Notes: a model not told the origin generated them from the sequence alone. Numbered from the stretch's first letter, positions 53,686 through 62,922 are shown. The stretch: DNA of 64,000 bases from Lysobacterales bacterium (GCA_002722315.1 PBLG01000007.1:104798-168797); one strand, 5' to 3'. Made by a program: numbers and translations.

Positions 53686-54876
53686 TCAGAGCCGGGTCTT
53701 GATCGCCTGGGCGACCTTGATCGAAAGTTCCACGGCGTTCTCGACCGTTTCGCCGCGTGCCAGTGCCACGCCCATACGCCGCTGGCCCTTGACTTCGGGC
53801 TTGCCGAACAGCTTCAGGTCGGTATGGGGATTCGCCAGCGCTTCGGACAAACCGCTGAATTCGACCTTGTCGGAGTCGCCCTCTACCAGCAGCGCCGTCG
53901 AAGCGGAAGGACCGTGGAAGGCGATATCGGGGATGGGCAGACCCAGGAAGGCGCGCGCGTGCAGGGCGAACTCGGACAGGTGCTGGGAGATCAGCGTGAC
54001 CATGCCGGTATCGTGCGGTCGCGGCGAGACTTCGCTGAAATACACCTCGTCGCCCTTGATGAACAACTCGACGCCGAACAGCCCAAGGCCGCCCAGCGCC
54101 TCGGTGACCTTCGCGGCGATTTCCTTCGCGCGCGCCAACGCGCGCTCGCTCATCGCCTGAGGCTGCCACGACTCGCGGTAGTCGCCGTCTTCCTGCCGGT
54201 GACCGATCGGCTCGCAGAACGACGTCCCGCCGACGTGACGGATCGTCAGCAGGGTAATCTCGTAATCGAACTCCACAAGCGACTCGACGATCACCTTGCC
54301 CTTGCCGGCGCGCCCGCCTTCCTGCGCATACGTCCAGGCACGCTCGAGATCGTCCTCGTTTTTCAGCAACGACTGGCCCTTGCCCGAAGAACTCATGATC
54401 GGCTTAACGATGTTCGGGAAACCGATCTTTCGGGCGGCCGCGACGAAGTCATCCCACTCGTCGGCGAATTCGTATTTCGAGGTCGGCAACGCCAGTTCTT
54501 CGGCGGCCAGCCGGCGAATGCCTTCGCGGTTCATCGTCAACTGCGCCGCCCGGGCGCTGGGCACAACGTTGAAACCCTGCTGTTCCAGTTCGACAAGCGC
54601 GCCGGTCGCGATGGCCTCGATCTCGGGCACGATGAAAGCCGGCTTTTCCTTCTGCGCTATCTCCTTCAGCGCCTCGCCGTCAAGCATCGAAATGCAGTAA
54701 CTTCGATCGGCCACCTGCATCGCCGGCGCGTTCTCGTAGCGATCGAGCACGATCACCTCGCAGCCCAGCCGCTTCAACTCGATCACCACTTCCTTGCCAA
54801 GCTCGCCCCCGCCGCAAAGCATTACCCGGGTAGCGGTCTCGGAAAACGGCGTGCCTATCGTGACGGTCGACGTCAT
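53686..54876 (-). CDS. purT: Formate-dependent phosphoribosylglycinamide formyltransferase
   Basis: 396 residues with the ATP-grasp fold: [20 protein letters not shown] at the N-terminus, [16 protein letters not shown] for nucleotide binding, and [20 protein letters not shown], which binds metal. This is the PurT pathway enzyme that makes formyl-GAR from formate and ATP in purine synthesis. The DUF4920 gene lies three bases upstream on the same strand, so the two are co-transcribed, but no functional link is evident. Confidence 0.97.
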   Translation of the reverse strand: MTSTVTIGTPFSETATRVMLCGGGELGKEVVIELKRLGCEVIVLDRYENAPAMQVADRSYCISMLDGEALKEIAQKEKPAFIVPEIEAIATGALVELEQQGFNVVPSARAAQLTMNREGIRRLAAEELALPTSKYEFADEWDDFVAAARKIGFPNIVKPIMSSSGKGQSLLKNEDDLERAWTYAQEGGRAGKGKVIVESLVEFDYEITLLTIRHVGGTSFCEPIGHRQEDGDYRESWQPQAMSERALARAKEIAAKVTEALGGLGLFGVELFIKGDEVYFSEVSPRPHDTGMVTLISQHLSEFALHARAFLGLPIPDIAFHGPSASTALLVEGDSDKVEFSGLSEALANPHTDLKLFGKPEVKGQRRMGVALARGETVENAVELSIKVAQAIKTRL

Positions 54877-54879
54877 GGG

Positions 54880-55374
54880 TCAGGCCCGCGGGATTCGGAC
54901 CGAGGTCGCCATGATCTGGTATTCGAATTCGGCCATCCCGCCGGCTTCGGCATCCTGCCCGAGGTCCTCGGCAAAATGCGCCGACTGTTCGGGGGTCAGC
55001 TCCACGCGCTCGAGTGTGCCGGCGAGCTTCACGGTCTTGCCGGCCGAATCGGTGGGGATGAAGAAGCCGTAATCCTGGAAGCGGACGCGGGCCACCGCAT
55101 CGCCGTCGCGAGCGATGAAGAAACACCCCTTTTTCTGGCACACCTGCTGAATCTCGGTTTCGATCAATAACGATTGTCCCGTCAACTGGTCGAGCTTCGA
55201 AATGGCTGAGCCCAACGAATGCAACGTATCGCTTTCGGGCAGTTCAGTGCCGAAGTCTTCGTGGGTTTCGGTCGTGCTCACCGGCTCCGACAGTCGAATG
55301 ACGGCATCGTCGGCCAGCGCGGCATTGGTGAGAAAAGCGGCGGCCAGCAGGCCGGTCAGAATGCGTGGATTCAT
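54880..55374 (-). CDS. DUF4920-family exported protein
   Basis: 164 residues. A signal peptide ends near NAALADD. The core has the family pattern QVCQKKGCFFIARDGD followed by YGFFIPTDSAGKTVKLAGTL, an OB-like fold in which the two cysteines of CQKKGC may bind metal or form a disulfide. Function unknown. It precedes purT by three bases. Confidence 0.82.
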   Translation of the reverse strand: MNPRILTGLLAAAFLTNAALADDAVIRLSEPVSTTETHEDFGTELPESDTLHSLGSAISKLDQLTGQSLLIETEIQQVCQKKGCFFIARDGDAVARVRFQDYGFFIPTDSAGKTVKLAGTLERVELTPEQSAHFAEDLGQDAEAGGMAEFEYQIMATSVRIPRA

Positions 55375-55492
55375 CGTTCACTCCTCGGCGGATCGATCGG
55401 TAGGCAGGACGAAATTGTAACCCGTCGGTTGACTATCCCGACCAGGCGACGGGTGGGGCGCCCGGAATCCGGACAAGCCGGAAACACCATGA

Positions 55493-55520
55493 TTGACAAA
55501 CACTGACAATCTGTCATAAT
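55493..55520 (+). promoter_or_regulatory. Promoter with palindromic operator for the membrane-protein/XRE pair
   Basis: TTGACA (55493-55498), 16 bases, then CATAAT (55515-55520). The spacer and first base of the -10 contain a perfect palindrome, TGACAATCTGTCA (55504-55516), with a further TGACA at 55494. The downstream XRE protein is the natural candidate to bind it and repress its own operon. The leader is about 75 bases. Confidence 0.65.
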
Positions 55521-55560
55521 GTGACCTCAGGGTATCATTTAGTAACTTAAAGGTTTATTT

Positions 55561-55605
55561 ATGACACCTTTGGACACCACGCAACCCACAGGAAAACAAT
55601 CATGA
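55561..55605 (+). CDS. Possible 14-codon leader peptide
   Basis: An ATG opens a 14-codon frame reading MTPLDTTQPTGKQS, whose TGA overlaps the start of the membrane protein (ATGA at 55602-55605). There is no strong ribosome-binding site before it, so it may be chance. If translated it would couple ribosomes to the next start codon. It is not proven to be a gene. Confidence 0.25.
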   Translation: MTPLDTTQPTGKQS

Positions 55606-56075
55606 ACGCACAAACAACGCCGTCCCCCGCCGAGCTCGCCGATCGCACGGTTCAGCTGCTGGCCTGCTCGATGTTCGCGGTCGCCCTCGTGTTCTGCCTG
55701 TCGGTCGCCGAATTCTTCGCAAGCGAGTCGACCGCGGCGATCATCGACATCGCCGTCAAGTTTCTGGGGGTCGTCATCCTTGGGCTGATGGCGCTGCTTT
55801 ACTTCTGGAAATTTCGCCCGATGAGCTCCGACCAGCGCCGGCGACACCTGGCTGAAGACGGCTTTCTCCAGATAGCGTTCCGCAACGCCATGGCCAAGTC
55901 ATGGATGTTGAGCTTCGTTGTGCTTGTTGTATTGCAGGCGCTGGATAACCTGATACTCGACCGGCTTCCGTACATGCCGCTGGAAATCGTCATCCAGGGC
56001 GTTCTGGCCATCATGCTGCTGCTGTTCAGCATCGCGTTTGTGTCGTTCACGCGGACGAGCAGCAGCGATGAGTGA
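55602..56075 (+). CDS. Four-span membrane protein, partner of an XRE regulator
   Basis: 157 residues with four membrane helices, near LLACSMFAVALVFCLSV, AVKFLGVVILGLMALLYFW, LSFVVLVVLQALDNLIL and VIQGVLAIMLLLFSIAF. The cytosolic loop after helix 2 is basic (RPMSSDQRRRHL). AGGA lies eight bases before the ATG. The XRE gene overlaps its end by eight bases. Small membrane-protein/XRE pairs of this kind often sense envelope state through the membrane partner (inference). Confidence 0.7.
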   Translation: MNAQTTPSPAELADRTVQLLACSMFAVALVFCLSVAEFFASESTAAIIDIAVKFLGVVILGLMALLYFWKFRPMSSDQRRRHLAEDGFLQIAFRNAMAKSWMLSFVVLVVLQALDNLILDRLPYMPLEIVIQGVLAIMLLLFSIAFVSFTRTSSSDE

Positions 56076-56280
56076 CGAACTCGGCAACAGGATTCGGGTT
56101 TTCCGCGCCGAGTACAAGCTCAGCCAGGCGGACCTTGCCGACGCGATCGGCGTATCGCGAAAGACCATCAGCACCATCGAGGTCGGCCGGTTCGTGCCGT
56201 CCACCGTCATATCGCTGAAGATCGCGCGCTATTTCGACGTTCCGCTGGAGGACGTCTTCTTTCTGACTGACGGCGGCTGA
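56068..56280 (+). CDS. XRE-family HTH regulator
   Basis: 70 residues; start at the ATG at 56068, which overlaps the previous stop by eight bases (ATGAGTGA). One helix-turn-helix: RIRVFRAEYKLSQADLADAI, then GVSRKTISTIEVGR. It ends PLEDVFFLTDGG, the pattern of the YozG/DUF2178-linked subfamily of short XRE proteins. It is the likely binder of the palindrome at 55504-55516. Confidence 0.85.
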   Translation: MSDELGNRIRVFRAEYKLSQADLADAIGVSRKTISTIEVGRFVPSTVISLKIARYFDVPLEDVFFLTDGG

Positions 56281-56333
56281 AGCGATCGCGGATTTTCCCG
56301 TATCGCCGACACCGGCGAAAAATGCACCGACGC

Positions 56334-57458
56334 TCAGTCGGGTGGCGGCCCGAACCGTTCCTGCATCGTCTCCCGGATCTGCTCACCCGTCGGGTGATGT
56401 TCTTCCAGGTGCTTTCCCAGCCAGTCGGCGCCGTAGTCGTTCTGCGGGTCGCGGACGATCATGTGGTCGTGATTTTCGTCCTGGCGGTTGTACTCGATGA
56501 GCAGGCGGGGGCCGTGAACGCGGTAATAGAAGCGGCCGTCGGCATCGATGGGCCCGCGCCAAGAAAACCACAGGGCATCCCAGCCGGCATCCGCGATGGC
56601 TTTCAACTGCGCATCGGCCGCATCGAAGTCCGCATTCCGCACATATTCCTCGACCAGCACGCGCAGCAGTCGCTTCTGGTCGGCATTGAATTCACTGGCC
56701 GCCAATCCCTCGTACTCCGACACGCTGGCCTGTCGGCCGGGGCCGTCGAAGATGCCGCCGGCGGGATTCTCGTCGACCCGGGCTTTGGCCTGCTGTGCCG
56801 GCGTAAGCGCTTCCATCAGGTCGATGCCGCGAGCGCCTTCGTGCGGCAGCACCATGGTGCCCGCGTACGGGCCGGATTCAACGACCATGGGCGAACTTCC
56901 CAGGAAGGTCGGCGTGAATGCGACGCGCCCGTCGGAGACGGTGAAGTTGGCAGCGGCATGGTGGCCGACCAGTTTCCAGCCCCAGTTGGCGGACCCCGGC
57001 TCGCCGAACACGGCGACCGCGTATTTGGTCGGATCACGTGTTTCGAGCAGGGCCTTCCGAAACGGTGTTCGCTCGACTTCGGCGGTCGCTTCCCATTGCG
57101 CCTGGGCCAATTCGCGTAACAGCTCCTCGAGCCGCATCACGCCGCTGAACTTGGCGTAACCCTGGCTGGACATCGACGCCCGCAGCAAAGCCTGTACGGC
57201 CTTGCGCTGTGTATCGTTCATGTCTTTCAGCAACAGGCCCGACGGGTCCACGATCATGATCGGCAGGTTGGACCAGTTGGCGCGTTCGCCCGCTTCCAGC
57301 GGAAAGCGCACGGCTTCGCGCTGATTCGGTTCGAGGGTTTCCAGCAGGTCCTTCGCGGCGCGAGCCATTTGTGCGCTGCTGCGCCATTCATCAGCCTCGG
57401 CGCCCGAAGATGATGCAGACAGCAACAGGAGGCCGGCAAGGCAGCAAAGTCTTTTCAT
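56334..57458 (-). CDS. DUF3500-family exported protein
   Basis: 374 residues. Signal peptide ends near SSGAEAD. Family marks include FPLEAGERANWSNLP at the N-terminus, KYAVAVFGEPGSANWGWKL, VGHHAAANFTVSDGRVAFTP, and the C-terminal LIEYNRQDENHDHMIVRDPQ. Function is unknown; the His-rich ends could bind metal. It converges on the XRE gene with about 50 bases between. Confidence 0.85.
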   Translation of the reverse strand: MKRLCCLAGLLLLSASSSGAEADEWRSSAQMARAAKDLLETLEPNQREAVRFPLEAGERANWSNLPIMIVDPSGLLLKDMNDTQRKAVQALLRASMSSQGYAKFSGVMRLEELLRELAQAQWEATAEVERTPFRKALLETRDPTKYAVAVFGEPGSANWGWKLVGHHAAANFTVSDGRVAFTPTFLGSSPMVVESGPYAGTMVLPHEGARGIDLMEALTPAQQAKARVDENPAGGIFDGPGRQASVSEYEGLAASEFNADQKRLLRVLVEEYVRNADFDAADAQLKAIADAGWDALWFSWRGPIDADGRFYYRVHGPRLLIEYNRQDENHDHMIVRDPQNDYGADWLGKHLEEHHPTGEQIRETMQERFGPPPD

Positions 57459-57593
57459 GATCGGAATGCTCCAATGGCGAAAGCGCAGCGCCAGGGATCC
57501 GCCGGCCAGGGCTTCCGAGTATGCGACATCCCGGTGACGGCGTCAAAAGCCCCCGGGGCAATCAACCAAACGACAAGTGCAGCCCACGTGACT

Positions 57594-58082
57594 TCAGTTG
57601 CGCTGGCCCTGCGCAGGCCCCGGCCCCTTCACGGTGTCCAGGAGAACGACCGGCTCGTAGACGGGCTGATCCCAGTCATTCGGGTCTGTGGCAGGAGCGC
57701 GCGCCAACCGCACGTCGACCCGGGTCTGGTCGGGGAAGTCGACGACCAACATTCCGTGGCGGTCGGCCGGGCCGGTCGCCAGGAAGCGCCGAATCGCTCG
57801 AACACGCGGGTCGTTCGGATCGGCCACCGCACAGCCTTCGTTCCCGTCGATCCAGCACTGCAGCCGCTGGACCAGCGCGGCGCGATTCTGCTCCGCCGGT
57901 CCGTCTTCGGCCCCGACCAGGTCGAAGGCCGACGGCACCCTGTCCTCCAGGCCCAGGTCGGCGACCGGGATCGAATCGATCGGCACCTCGAAAGATTGCT
58001 GGGCGGCCAGTTGCTGGACGGACAAGAGAAAAAGCCACGAACCGATATAGGGGACAAAAAGCGTCTTGATCAATCGAGCCAT
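57594..58082 (-). CDS. Exported protein of unknown function
   Basis: 162 residues from the ATG at 58082 with GGAGGGAG eight bases upstream. A signal peptide (MARLIKTLF to LAAQQ) is followed by a compact alpha/beta region containing one Cys pair (QCWIDGNEGC). No domain recognised. Confidence 0.7.
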   Translation of the reverse strand: MARLIKTLFVPYIGSWLFLLSVQQLAAQQSFEVPIDSIPVADLGLEDRVPSAFDLVGAEDGPAEQNRAALVQRLQCWIDGNEGCAVADPNDPRVRAIRRFLATGPADRHGMLVVDFPDQTRVDVRLARAPATDPNDWDQPVYEPVVLLDTVKGPGPAQGQRN

Positions 58083-58199
58083 TTTCGGGCTCCCTCCAGG
58101 ATGGGCCGTCAAACCAAGCTAGCGGGAGTTTTTAGAGCGATCACCCTAGGCCGGCCAACTACGGATTCGGCGTGCCTGTCGACCCCGGCGTATGGGCCC

Positions 58200-58358
58200 C
58201 TACCGCCGCTTGCCCAGCCAGACGCCGAAAAGCATTGCGGCAACGATGAACAGGAGGGCATAGTCCTGGATGAAAGTCGTCTCGGTGAGTTCATTGATGA
58301 CGACAAGGACGACGGTAATCAGCAGGATTGCGACCGCGGGCACGACGTAGCTTTTCAT
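58200..58358 (-). CDS. Small two-span membrane protein
   Basis: 52 residues from the ATG at 58358 with AGGAG upstream. Two hydrophobic helices (YVVPAVAILLITVVLVVIN and YALLFIVAAMLFGVWLG) end in KRR, so it is a membrane hairpin. Function unknown. Confidence 0.6.
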   Translation of the reverse strand: MKSYVVPAVAILLITVVLVVINELTETTFIQDYALLFIVAAMLFGVWLGKRR

Positions 58359-58472
58359 GATTGCTCCTGTTCTGAGTATGGACATCCGGTTCTCGCCGAT
58401 GCGTCGATGGAGGCGTTGGCGATACCGGGGCCCTCGAGTCTCCGATTTCGAGATGACGGTTTCGTGACTTCC

Positions 58473-58505
58473 ACCCGGACGGGTCTTGTTCGACCTCGTC
58501 CGGGT
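58473..58505. terminator. Hairpin between two small minus-strand genes
   Basis: ACCCGGACG (58473-58481) pairs with CGTCCGGGT (58497-58505), a perfect nine-base stem with a 15-base loop. It lies about 90 bases downstream of the small ORF at 58596. No T run; a terminator or processing hairpin. The rest of the 237-base gap between 58359 and 58595 shows nothing recognisable. Confidence 0.3.
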
Positions 58506-58595
58506 CGCCAGCCTTAAGCCCCTCCGGGGATAGCCAGCGCCATTGGCCGCGGCGTTGCGCGACCCGACTTCGCGAGCGTGCATGCGCGGATCGCG

Positions 58596-58760
58596 TCATG
58601 CGGGCGACTTGTCCGCGACCTTTCGGGGTCGAGTCGGGCCCTCGATGGCCTTGCCCTTTCCCGGCCGGTCGCGCCGCCTGCGTTCCAGGTAGCGGCCCAT
58701 CACTTCGACCAGCGTGCTGCCCTCGTTGCTGAACTTTCCGGACTCTGGAAAACGACTCAT
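58596..58760 (-). CDS. Small basic protein, possible gene
   Basis: 54 residues from an ATG with GAGG eight bases upstream, reading MSRFPESGKFSNEGS and then a very basic centre (RYLERRRRDRPGKGKA). Codon third positions are mostly G or C, as in the neighbours. It shares the 104-base upstream region with the divergent XRE-cupin gene. No family recognised; it may be a nucleic-acid-binding or chance ORF. Confidence 0.4.
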   Translation of the reverse strand: MSRFPESGKFSNEGSTLVEVMGRYLERRRRDRPGKGKAIEGPTRPRKVADKSPA

Positions 58761-58864
58761 GCTTGTAACCTCGATGCGTTGAATTCGAGGCCCAGCTTAA
58801 GGATCTACGCCAGCAATTCGTCTAAAATGCCCATATATTGCCGCCTTGCCAACGGACTCCACCG

Positions 58865-59437
58865 ATGCCGAACAATCCTTCCCGCAACCTGGCGCTGAAC
58901 GTGGTCGCGTTGCGCGGCGCCCACGGCGCGAGCCAGCAGCAACTGGCCGACATGGCCGGGATTCCCCGGTCGACCATCACCAACATCGAGTCCGGCGCCG
59001 CCAATCCGTCGCTGGACAATCTCGTGCGGCTGTCGGCGGCCCTGGGCGTCGGCATCGAGGAACTGATCGCCGAGCCGCGCGACGAATGCGTCCTGATTCC
59101 GCAAGACCGGATTCCGGTGCGCAAATACGGCCGGGGCAAGGTACGCGTCCACGAACTGCTCCCGGAGCGGATCAAGGGGCTGCATATCGAACGCATGGAA
59201 CTGGAGGCGGGCGGAAGCATGCGGGGAACACCGCACGTCACCGGCACCAAGGAATACCTGCACGTGACCGCGGGCACGGTCACGGTGGTGGTCAGCGGCA
59301 GGATGTTTGCAGTGCCGACCGGATCGGTGCTGGCCTTCCCCGGGGCCCAGCCGCATTCCTATGTGAATCGCGGCTCGATTCATGCCACCGCGCTCAGCGT
59401 GGTCGTGCCGGGATCGGTGTTGAGGAACCCTGAGTAA
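58865..59437 (+). CDS. XRE-cupin transcriptional regulator
   Basis: 190 residues from the ATG at 58865. An N-terminal helix-turn-helix (GASQQQLADMAGIPRSTITN, residues about 19-38) joins a C-terminal cupin barrel (EYLHVTAGTVTVVVSGR, GSVLAFPGAQPHSYVN). This is the XRE-cupin type that senses a small molecule in the barrel. Metal ligands (His in PHVTGTKEYLH) are partly present. It is divergent from the small basic gene. Confidence 0.88.
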   Translation: MPNNPSRNLALNVVALRGAHGASQQQLADMAGIPRSTITNIESGAANPSLDNLVRLSAALGVGIEELIAEPRDECVLIPQDRIPVRKYGRGKVRVHELLPERIKGLHIERMELEAGGSMRGTPHVTGTKEYLHVTAGTVTVVVSGRMFAVPTGSVLAFPGAQPHSYVNRGSIHATALSVVVPGSVLRNPE

Positions 59438-59486
59438 CCCTGCAAAGGCGCGAAGGCGCGGCCATTGCCGATCAACCCGTCTGGGT

Positions 59487-59816
59487 TCAATGATTCAGGG
59501 CAAAACTCAGCAGCCAGCGGGTCCCGTTTTCGATTTCCGAGACCTCGTGCCGGTACAGGTCCGGCCGGAACAGGATGAACCGCCCGAACAGGTTGAAGAT
59601 GGTTTTCTCGCAGATGAATTCACCACCCGCTCGGGGCTTGACCAGCACCCAATTGAACTTGGTCAGCTTGCCCGCCGACACCATGTCCACGTGCGGCACG
59701 ATCCTGTGGCCCGCCGAATAGCGCACCAGGTAGATGCTGAAGCGCCTCGACTGGAAAAGAACCCGATTTTTGACCTTGTCTCGCATCGTGCTCCTGTTCG
59801 CCGGTCGGTTCGTCAT
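59487..59816 (-). CDS. Very short 2OG-Fe(II) oxygenase-like protein
   Basis: 109 residues from the ATG at 59816; a second ATG at 59786 has AGGAG and gives 99 residues. The facial triad is complete: His and Asp in RIVPHVDMVSAG, a distal His in DLYRHEVSEIENG and an Arg (GTRWLLSFAL) in the 2OG position. FILFRPDLYRHEVSE resembles the end of prolyl-hydroxylase-type jelly rolls. The length is well below the usual 180-250, so it is a minimal form or a remnant. No substrate assigned. Confidence 0.6.
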   Translation of the reverse strand: MTNRPANRSTMRDKVKNRVLFQSRRFSIYLVRYSAGHRIVPHVDMVSAGKLTKFNWVLVKPRAGGEFICEKTIFNLFGRFILFRPDLYRHEVSEIENGTRWLLSFALNH

Positions 59817-60040
59817 CGTTCCATCGTCCGAGGATAGATCCGTCGGATACCAACGCCCCACGACCCCAATATTCTGGCAAGAAATAGCGCTCGTTGCAGT
59901 CAACCGGAAAGAAGCCTGTTCATGCTGCTGGATGCCAAAGGACGGGACGCTTATACTTCCCGGCGCGCGATCTCCTTCGCGCCTTGCCCCTTCGACCTCC
60001 GGGCAGGTTCTTCTGCTCGCCGTCGTCAAGGGAATCGATC

Positions 60041-62104
60041 ATGATCAAACATCTGGGTCTCACCGCTGCCGCGGCCTTCATGGGTCTTGTCGCTGCACAG
60101 GAAAATGCGCCGGAGGCACTGGACGCAGCGTCGACAGCACCGATGGAAGAGACCATTTCGGTCATGCCCGACTGGCCGGTGCCCGAGCCGGTCGACTTCG
60201 TCTGCCCATTCAAGGGCGAGTTCGATTACGAACCCGGCGAGATCAGCTGCGGCTTCATCGCGGTTCCGGAAAACCGCGAGAACCCGGACAGCCGCACCAT
60301 ACGCCTGCACTTCGTCAGGATCGCCGCGACCGGCGATGAATCCGAGTACCGCGCCGATCCGGTGATCTACCTCACCGGCGGCCCGGGCGTGGGCGTGAAC
60401 ATGTACGCCGAACGCCTGCGCGAGCACGACATTCTTGAGCAGCGCGATCTCTATATCCTCGAGCAGCGCGGCATCGGCGCCAGCGGCAACCTGTGCCCGC
60501 ACTATGGGCTGACCGAGCGCGCGCTGGTGCATTCCGGCGACGTGGAGGAAGCCCAAAGGAACAGCACCGAAGTCACCCGCAACTGTTTCCAGGCCGCACA
60601 GGCCGCCGGGATCGATCTTTCCGGCTACAACACGGTGGAAAATGCCCGCGACGTCAAGGCGCTGCGCCAGGCGCTGGGCTTCGAGCAATGGAACGTCTGG
60701 GGCATTTCCTACGGCTCGCACCTGGGCCAGATGCTGGCGCTGCAGGATCCCGACGGCGTGCGCGCGCTGGTGATCGACGCCATCGTGCCCAACGACCTGA
60801 CCGACCTCATGCGGATCGGGCGCTGGGCGAACCTGGTGCTGGACAACGTCTTTTCGACCTGCACCGACCTGGCCGCCTGCGACGGGCTCGAGGCCCGGCT
60901 CGACGCCGCGCTCGAAAGCGTGCGCGGCAATCCGGTCACCGTGACGATGGAGGACACCGAGCTCTACCCCGAAGGCGAACTGCAGGTCAACGGGCTGATC
61001 CTGGCGTTCGCGCCGTTCATGATGGCCTACGAACAGGACGAGCATCCCGCGATTCCGGCGGTCGTCGATGCAATCGTCGGCTATTTCGAGACCCGGGATC
61101 CGGCGTTCTTCCGGCTGGCGGCCGGCATGGGCGACGGGCCGGGCGACTATTCGATGAGCGAGGGCATGAGCGCGGCGATCCGGTGCAACGACGGTTACGT
61201 CCACGCCACCGAAGACGTGGCCGCCGAGGACCTGGCCGAGAATCCGCGCTTCGAAGGCCTTTCGACGCCCGCCGGCGCCGCCTATGCCGCGCGCATGTGC
61301 GAGGAAGAGGGACTGGCGCCGCGCGACCGGTCCGACTACCGCTTCGTGGAGAGCGCCATCCCGACCCTGGTCGTCAACGGCGGCTGGGATCCGGTCACGC
61401 CGCCGCCGCTTGCCCGATACATCGCACCGGGCTTTTCCAACGGGCGCTATATCGAAGTGCCCTTCGCCGGCCACGGGCCGACGCGCTCCATGTCCGACTG
61501 CGCCGGACCGGTGCTCAACGCCTTCTTCGACAACCCCGATCCGGCAGCGCTGGACGCCAGCTGCCTGGAAGCCGGTGTCGACGCCCCGCAGTACCTGGCC
61601 TTCACGCCCACGCGCGCACCGGTCATCTTCGGCGCAAAAGCCGATGACGACCCGAAGAATCTCATCGCGCCTGGTATATGGGCAGGCGTGCCCGTGCTGA
61701 TATTGCTCATCGCCCTGTTCCTGATCCCGGCGGGCCTGATCGCCCGGCGAATCGACGGCCAGCCCGCCGGAAAGCTGAATGCCGATCTCGCCGCCCCACG
61801 CTGGCTCGGCTTCCTGACCGCAGTCTCCGGCGTCGGCTTCGCCGCGCTGGCCGGCTATGGCCTCTACGCGGCAAGCGAAATCTCCGAGATCGCCGTCATC
61901 GCCGGCCTGCACCCCGCCGCATCGGCCGCGCCGTGGCTTTCGCTCGTATGCGGGCTGCTCGGCCTCGTCCTGCTGATCACCGTAGTGCGTCGCCGCATGT
62001 CGGGCCCGGTACGTATCGGCGCACTCACCGGCCTGCTCCTGGTCGGCGCCAGCGGGCTGGCCCTGAGCGCCTTCGCGTTTGCATACGACCTGTCGGTGTT
62101 CTAG
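60041..62104 (+). CDS. Exported alpha/beta hydrolase (S33/TAP-like) with C-terminal membrane domain
   Basis: 687 residues from the ATG at 60041, followed by a signal peptide (MIKHLGLTAAAAFMGLVAAQ). The hydrolase domain has the nucleophile Ser in NVWGISYGSHLGQ, Asp in VVNGGWDPVTPP and His in PFAGHGPTRS. Cysteines resemble those of the TAP-like C-terminal family. After residue about 540 four membrane helices follow, beginning VPVLILLIALFLIPAGLIA. Peptidase or esterase activity in the periplasm is likely; the membrane tail is unusual. Confidence 0.87.
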   Translation: MIKHLGLTAAAAFMGLVAAQENAPEALDAASTAPMEETISVMPDWPVPEPVDFVCPFKGEFDYEPGEISCGFIAVPENRENPDSRTIRLHFVRIAATGDESEYRADPVIYLTGGPGVGVNMYAERLREHDILEQRDLYILEQRGIGASGNLCPHYGLTERALVHSGDVEEAQRNSTEVTRNCFQAAQAAGIDLSGYNTVENARDVKALRQALGFEQWNVWGISYGSHLGQMLALQDPDGVRALVIDAIVPNDLTDLMRIGRWANLVLDNVFSTCTDLAACDGLEARLDAALESVRGNPVTVTMEDTELYPEGELQVNGLILAFAPFMMAYEQDEHPAIPAVVDAIVGYFETRDPAFFRLAAGMGDGPGDYSMSEGMSAAIRCNDGYVHATEDVAAEDLAENPRFEGLSTPAGAAYAARMCEEEGLAPRDRSDYRFVESAIPTLVVNGGWDPVTPPPLARYIAPGFSNGRYIEVPFAGHGPTRSMSDCAGPVLNAFFDNPDPAALDASCLEAGVDAPQYLAFTPTRAPVIFGAKADDDPKNLIAPGIWAGVPVLILLIALFLIPAGLIARRIDGQPAGKLNADLAAPRWLGFLTAVSGVGFAALAGYGLYAASEISEIAVIAGLHPAASAAPWLSLVCGLLGLVLLITVVRRRMSGPVRIGALTGLLLVGASGLALSAFAFAYDLSVF

Positions 62105-62226
62105 GAACGGCTGGCTGTGGGGGCGCCGCCCAAGGGCTGGGCGGCGCATCGATCTGCATGGCGGTCGTGCAAGTGATACCGTCGGAAGCATTGCATCGGA
62201 CGCCTGGTACCCGCAGGCTCAAGAAC

Positions 62227-62922
62227 GTGACGCACCAGCATCCCTTTTTCCAGAAGTCCCGCAGAGAACAGAGGCGTTTTCAAGCAACGCTCGTACTGGT
62301 TTCGCTGCTGTTCATCGGCGCCATCGGCGCCCTGCTCTACCTGGCCGGTCTTTGGCCGCTGATCTTTCTCGTGTTTGCACTCGTGCTGAGCATCATCGCC
62401 CCGTTCCTGGATGTCCCCGCCATGGTCAGGGCCGGCAAGCTGCGCTACTACTCTCCGTTCCTGCTCGGCGAGGCCGAGCGGAATTCAACGCTGGTATTGC
62501 ACGCCGGAACGCTGTTCGATTCCTGGTTCCTGTTTCGAAAGGACATGTCGGCAAGTGAGCGGAAAAGGCTGGCGATGGGCGGGATGATCGAGGGCCTGAT
62601 CAACCTGATCGAGGACCACGAACAGGCGGACCGGGGCGACCTAAAGGTGCGAACGACCAGCTATATCCTGAACGAAAGAAGCGCCGCGAAGCTGGGCCTG
62701 GAAAAACGGCCCACGGACGCGTTCCAGACGCTGATCCTCTACTACAATTACTTCAATCTCGCCGCGAGCTATTCCCTGCTCAACCGTCGGCTTGCCTTCC
62801 CGTCGATCAAGTCGGTGGAAACCTTCGAACGCAGCATGGCGGCGCTGGCCGAGCGCAGGCCATTTCTCGAGAACCTCAAGAAAAGCCGCCGCCTTGCGAT
62901 GCCGACCGGCGCGCCGTCCTGA
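62227..62922 (+). CDS. Membrane protein with helical hairpin, unknown function
   Basis: 231 residues from a GTG at 62227 (weak site); an ATG at 62158 would add 23 residues. A membrane hairpin (VLVSLLFIGAIGALLYLAG, PLIFLVFALVLSIIAPF) follows a basic N-terminus. The rest is a soluble helical domain with SYILNERSAAKLGLEKRP and SRRLAMPTGAPS at the end. No motif recognised. It lies about 120 bases after the hydrolase. Confidence 0.55.
   Translation: MTHQHPFFQKSRREQRRFQATLVLVSLLFIGAIGALLYLAGLWPLIFLVFALVLSIIAPFLDVPAMVRAGKLRYYSPFLLGEAERNSTLVLHAGTLFDSWFLFRKDMSASERKRLAMGGMIEGLINLIEDHEQADRGDLKVRTTSYILNERSAAKLGLEKRPTDAFQTLILYYNYFNLAASYSLLNRRLAFPSIKSVETFERSMAALAERRPFLENLKKSRRLAMPTGAPS

Noticed and set aside
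60026..62191. A 721-residue minus-strand frame opposite the alpha/beta hydrolase
   Set aside because: No start signal or motif, while the plus strand has the full catalytic triad.
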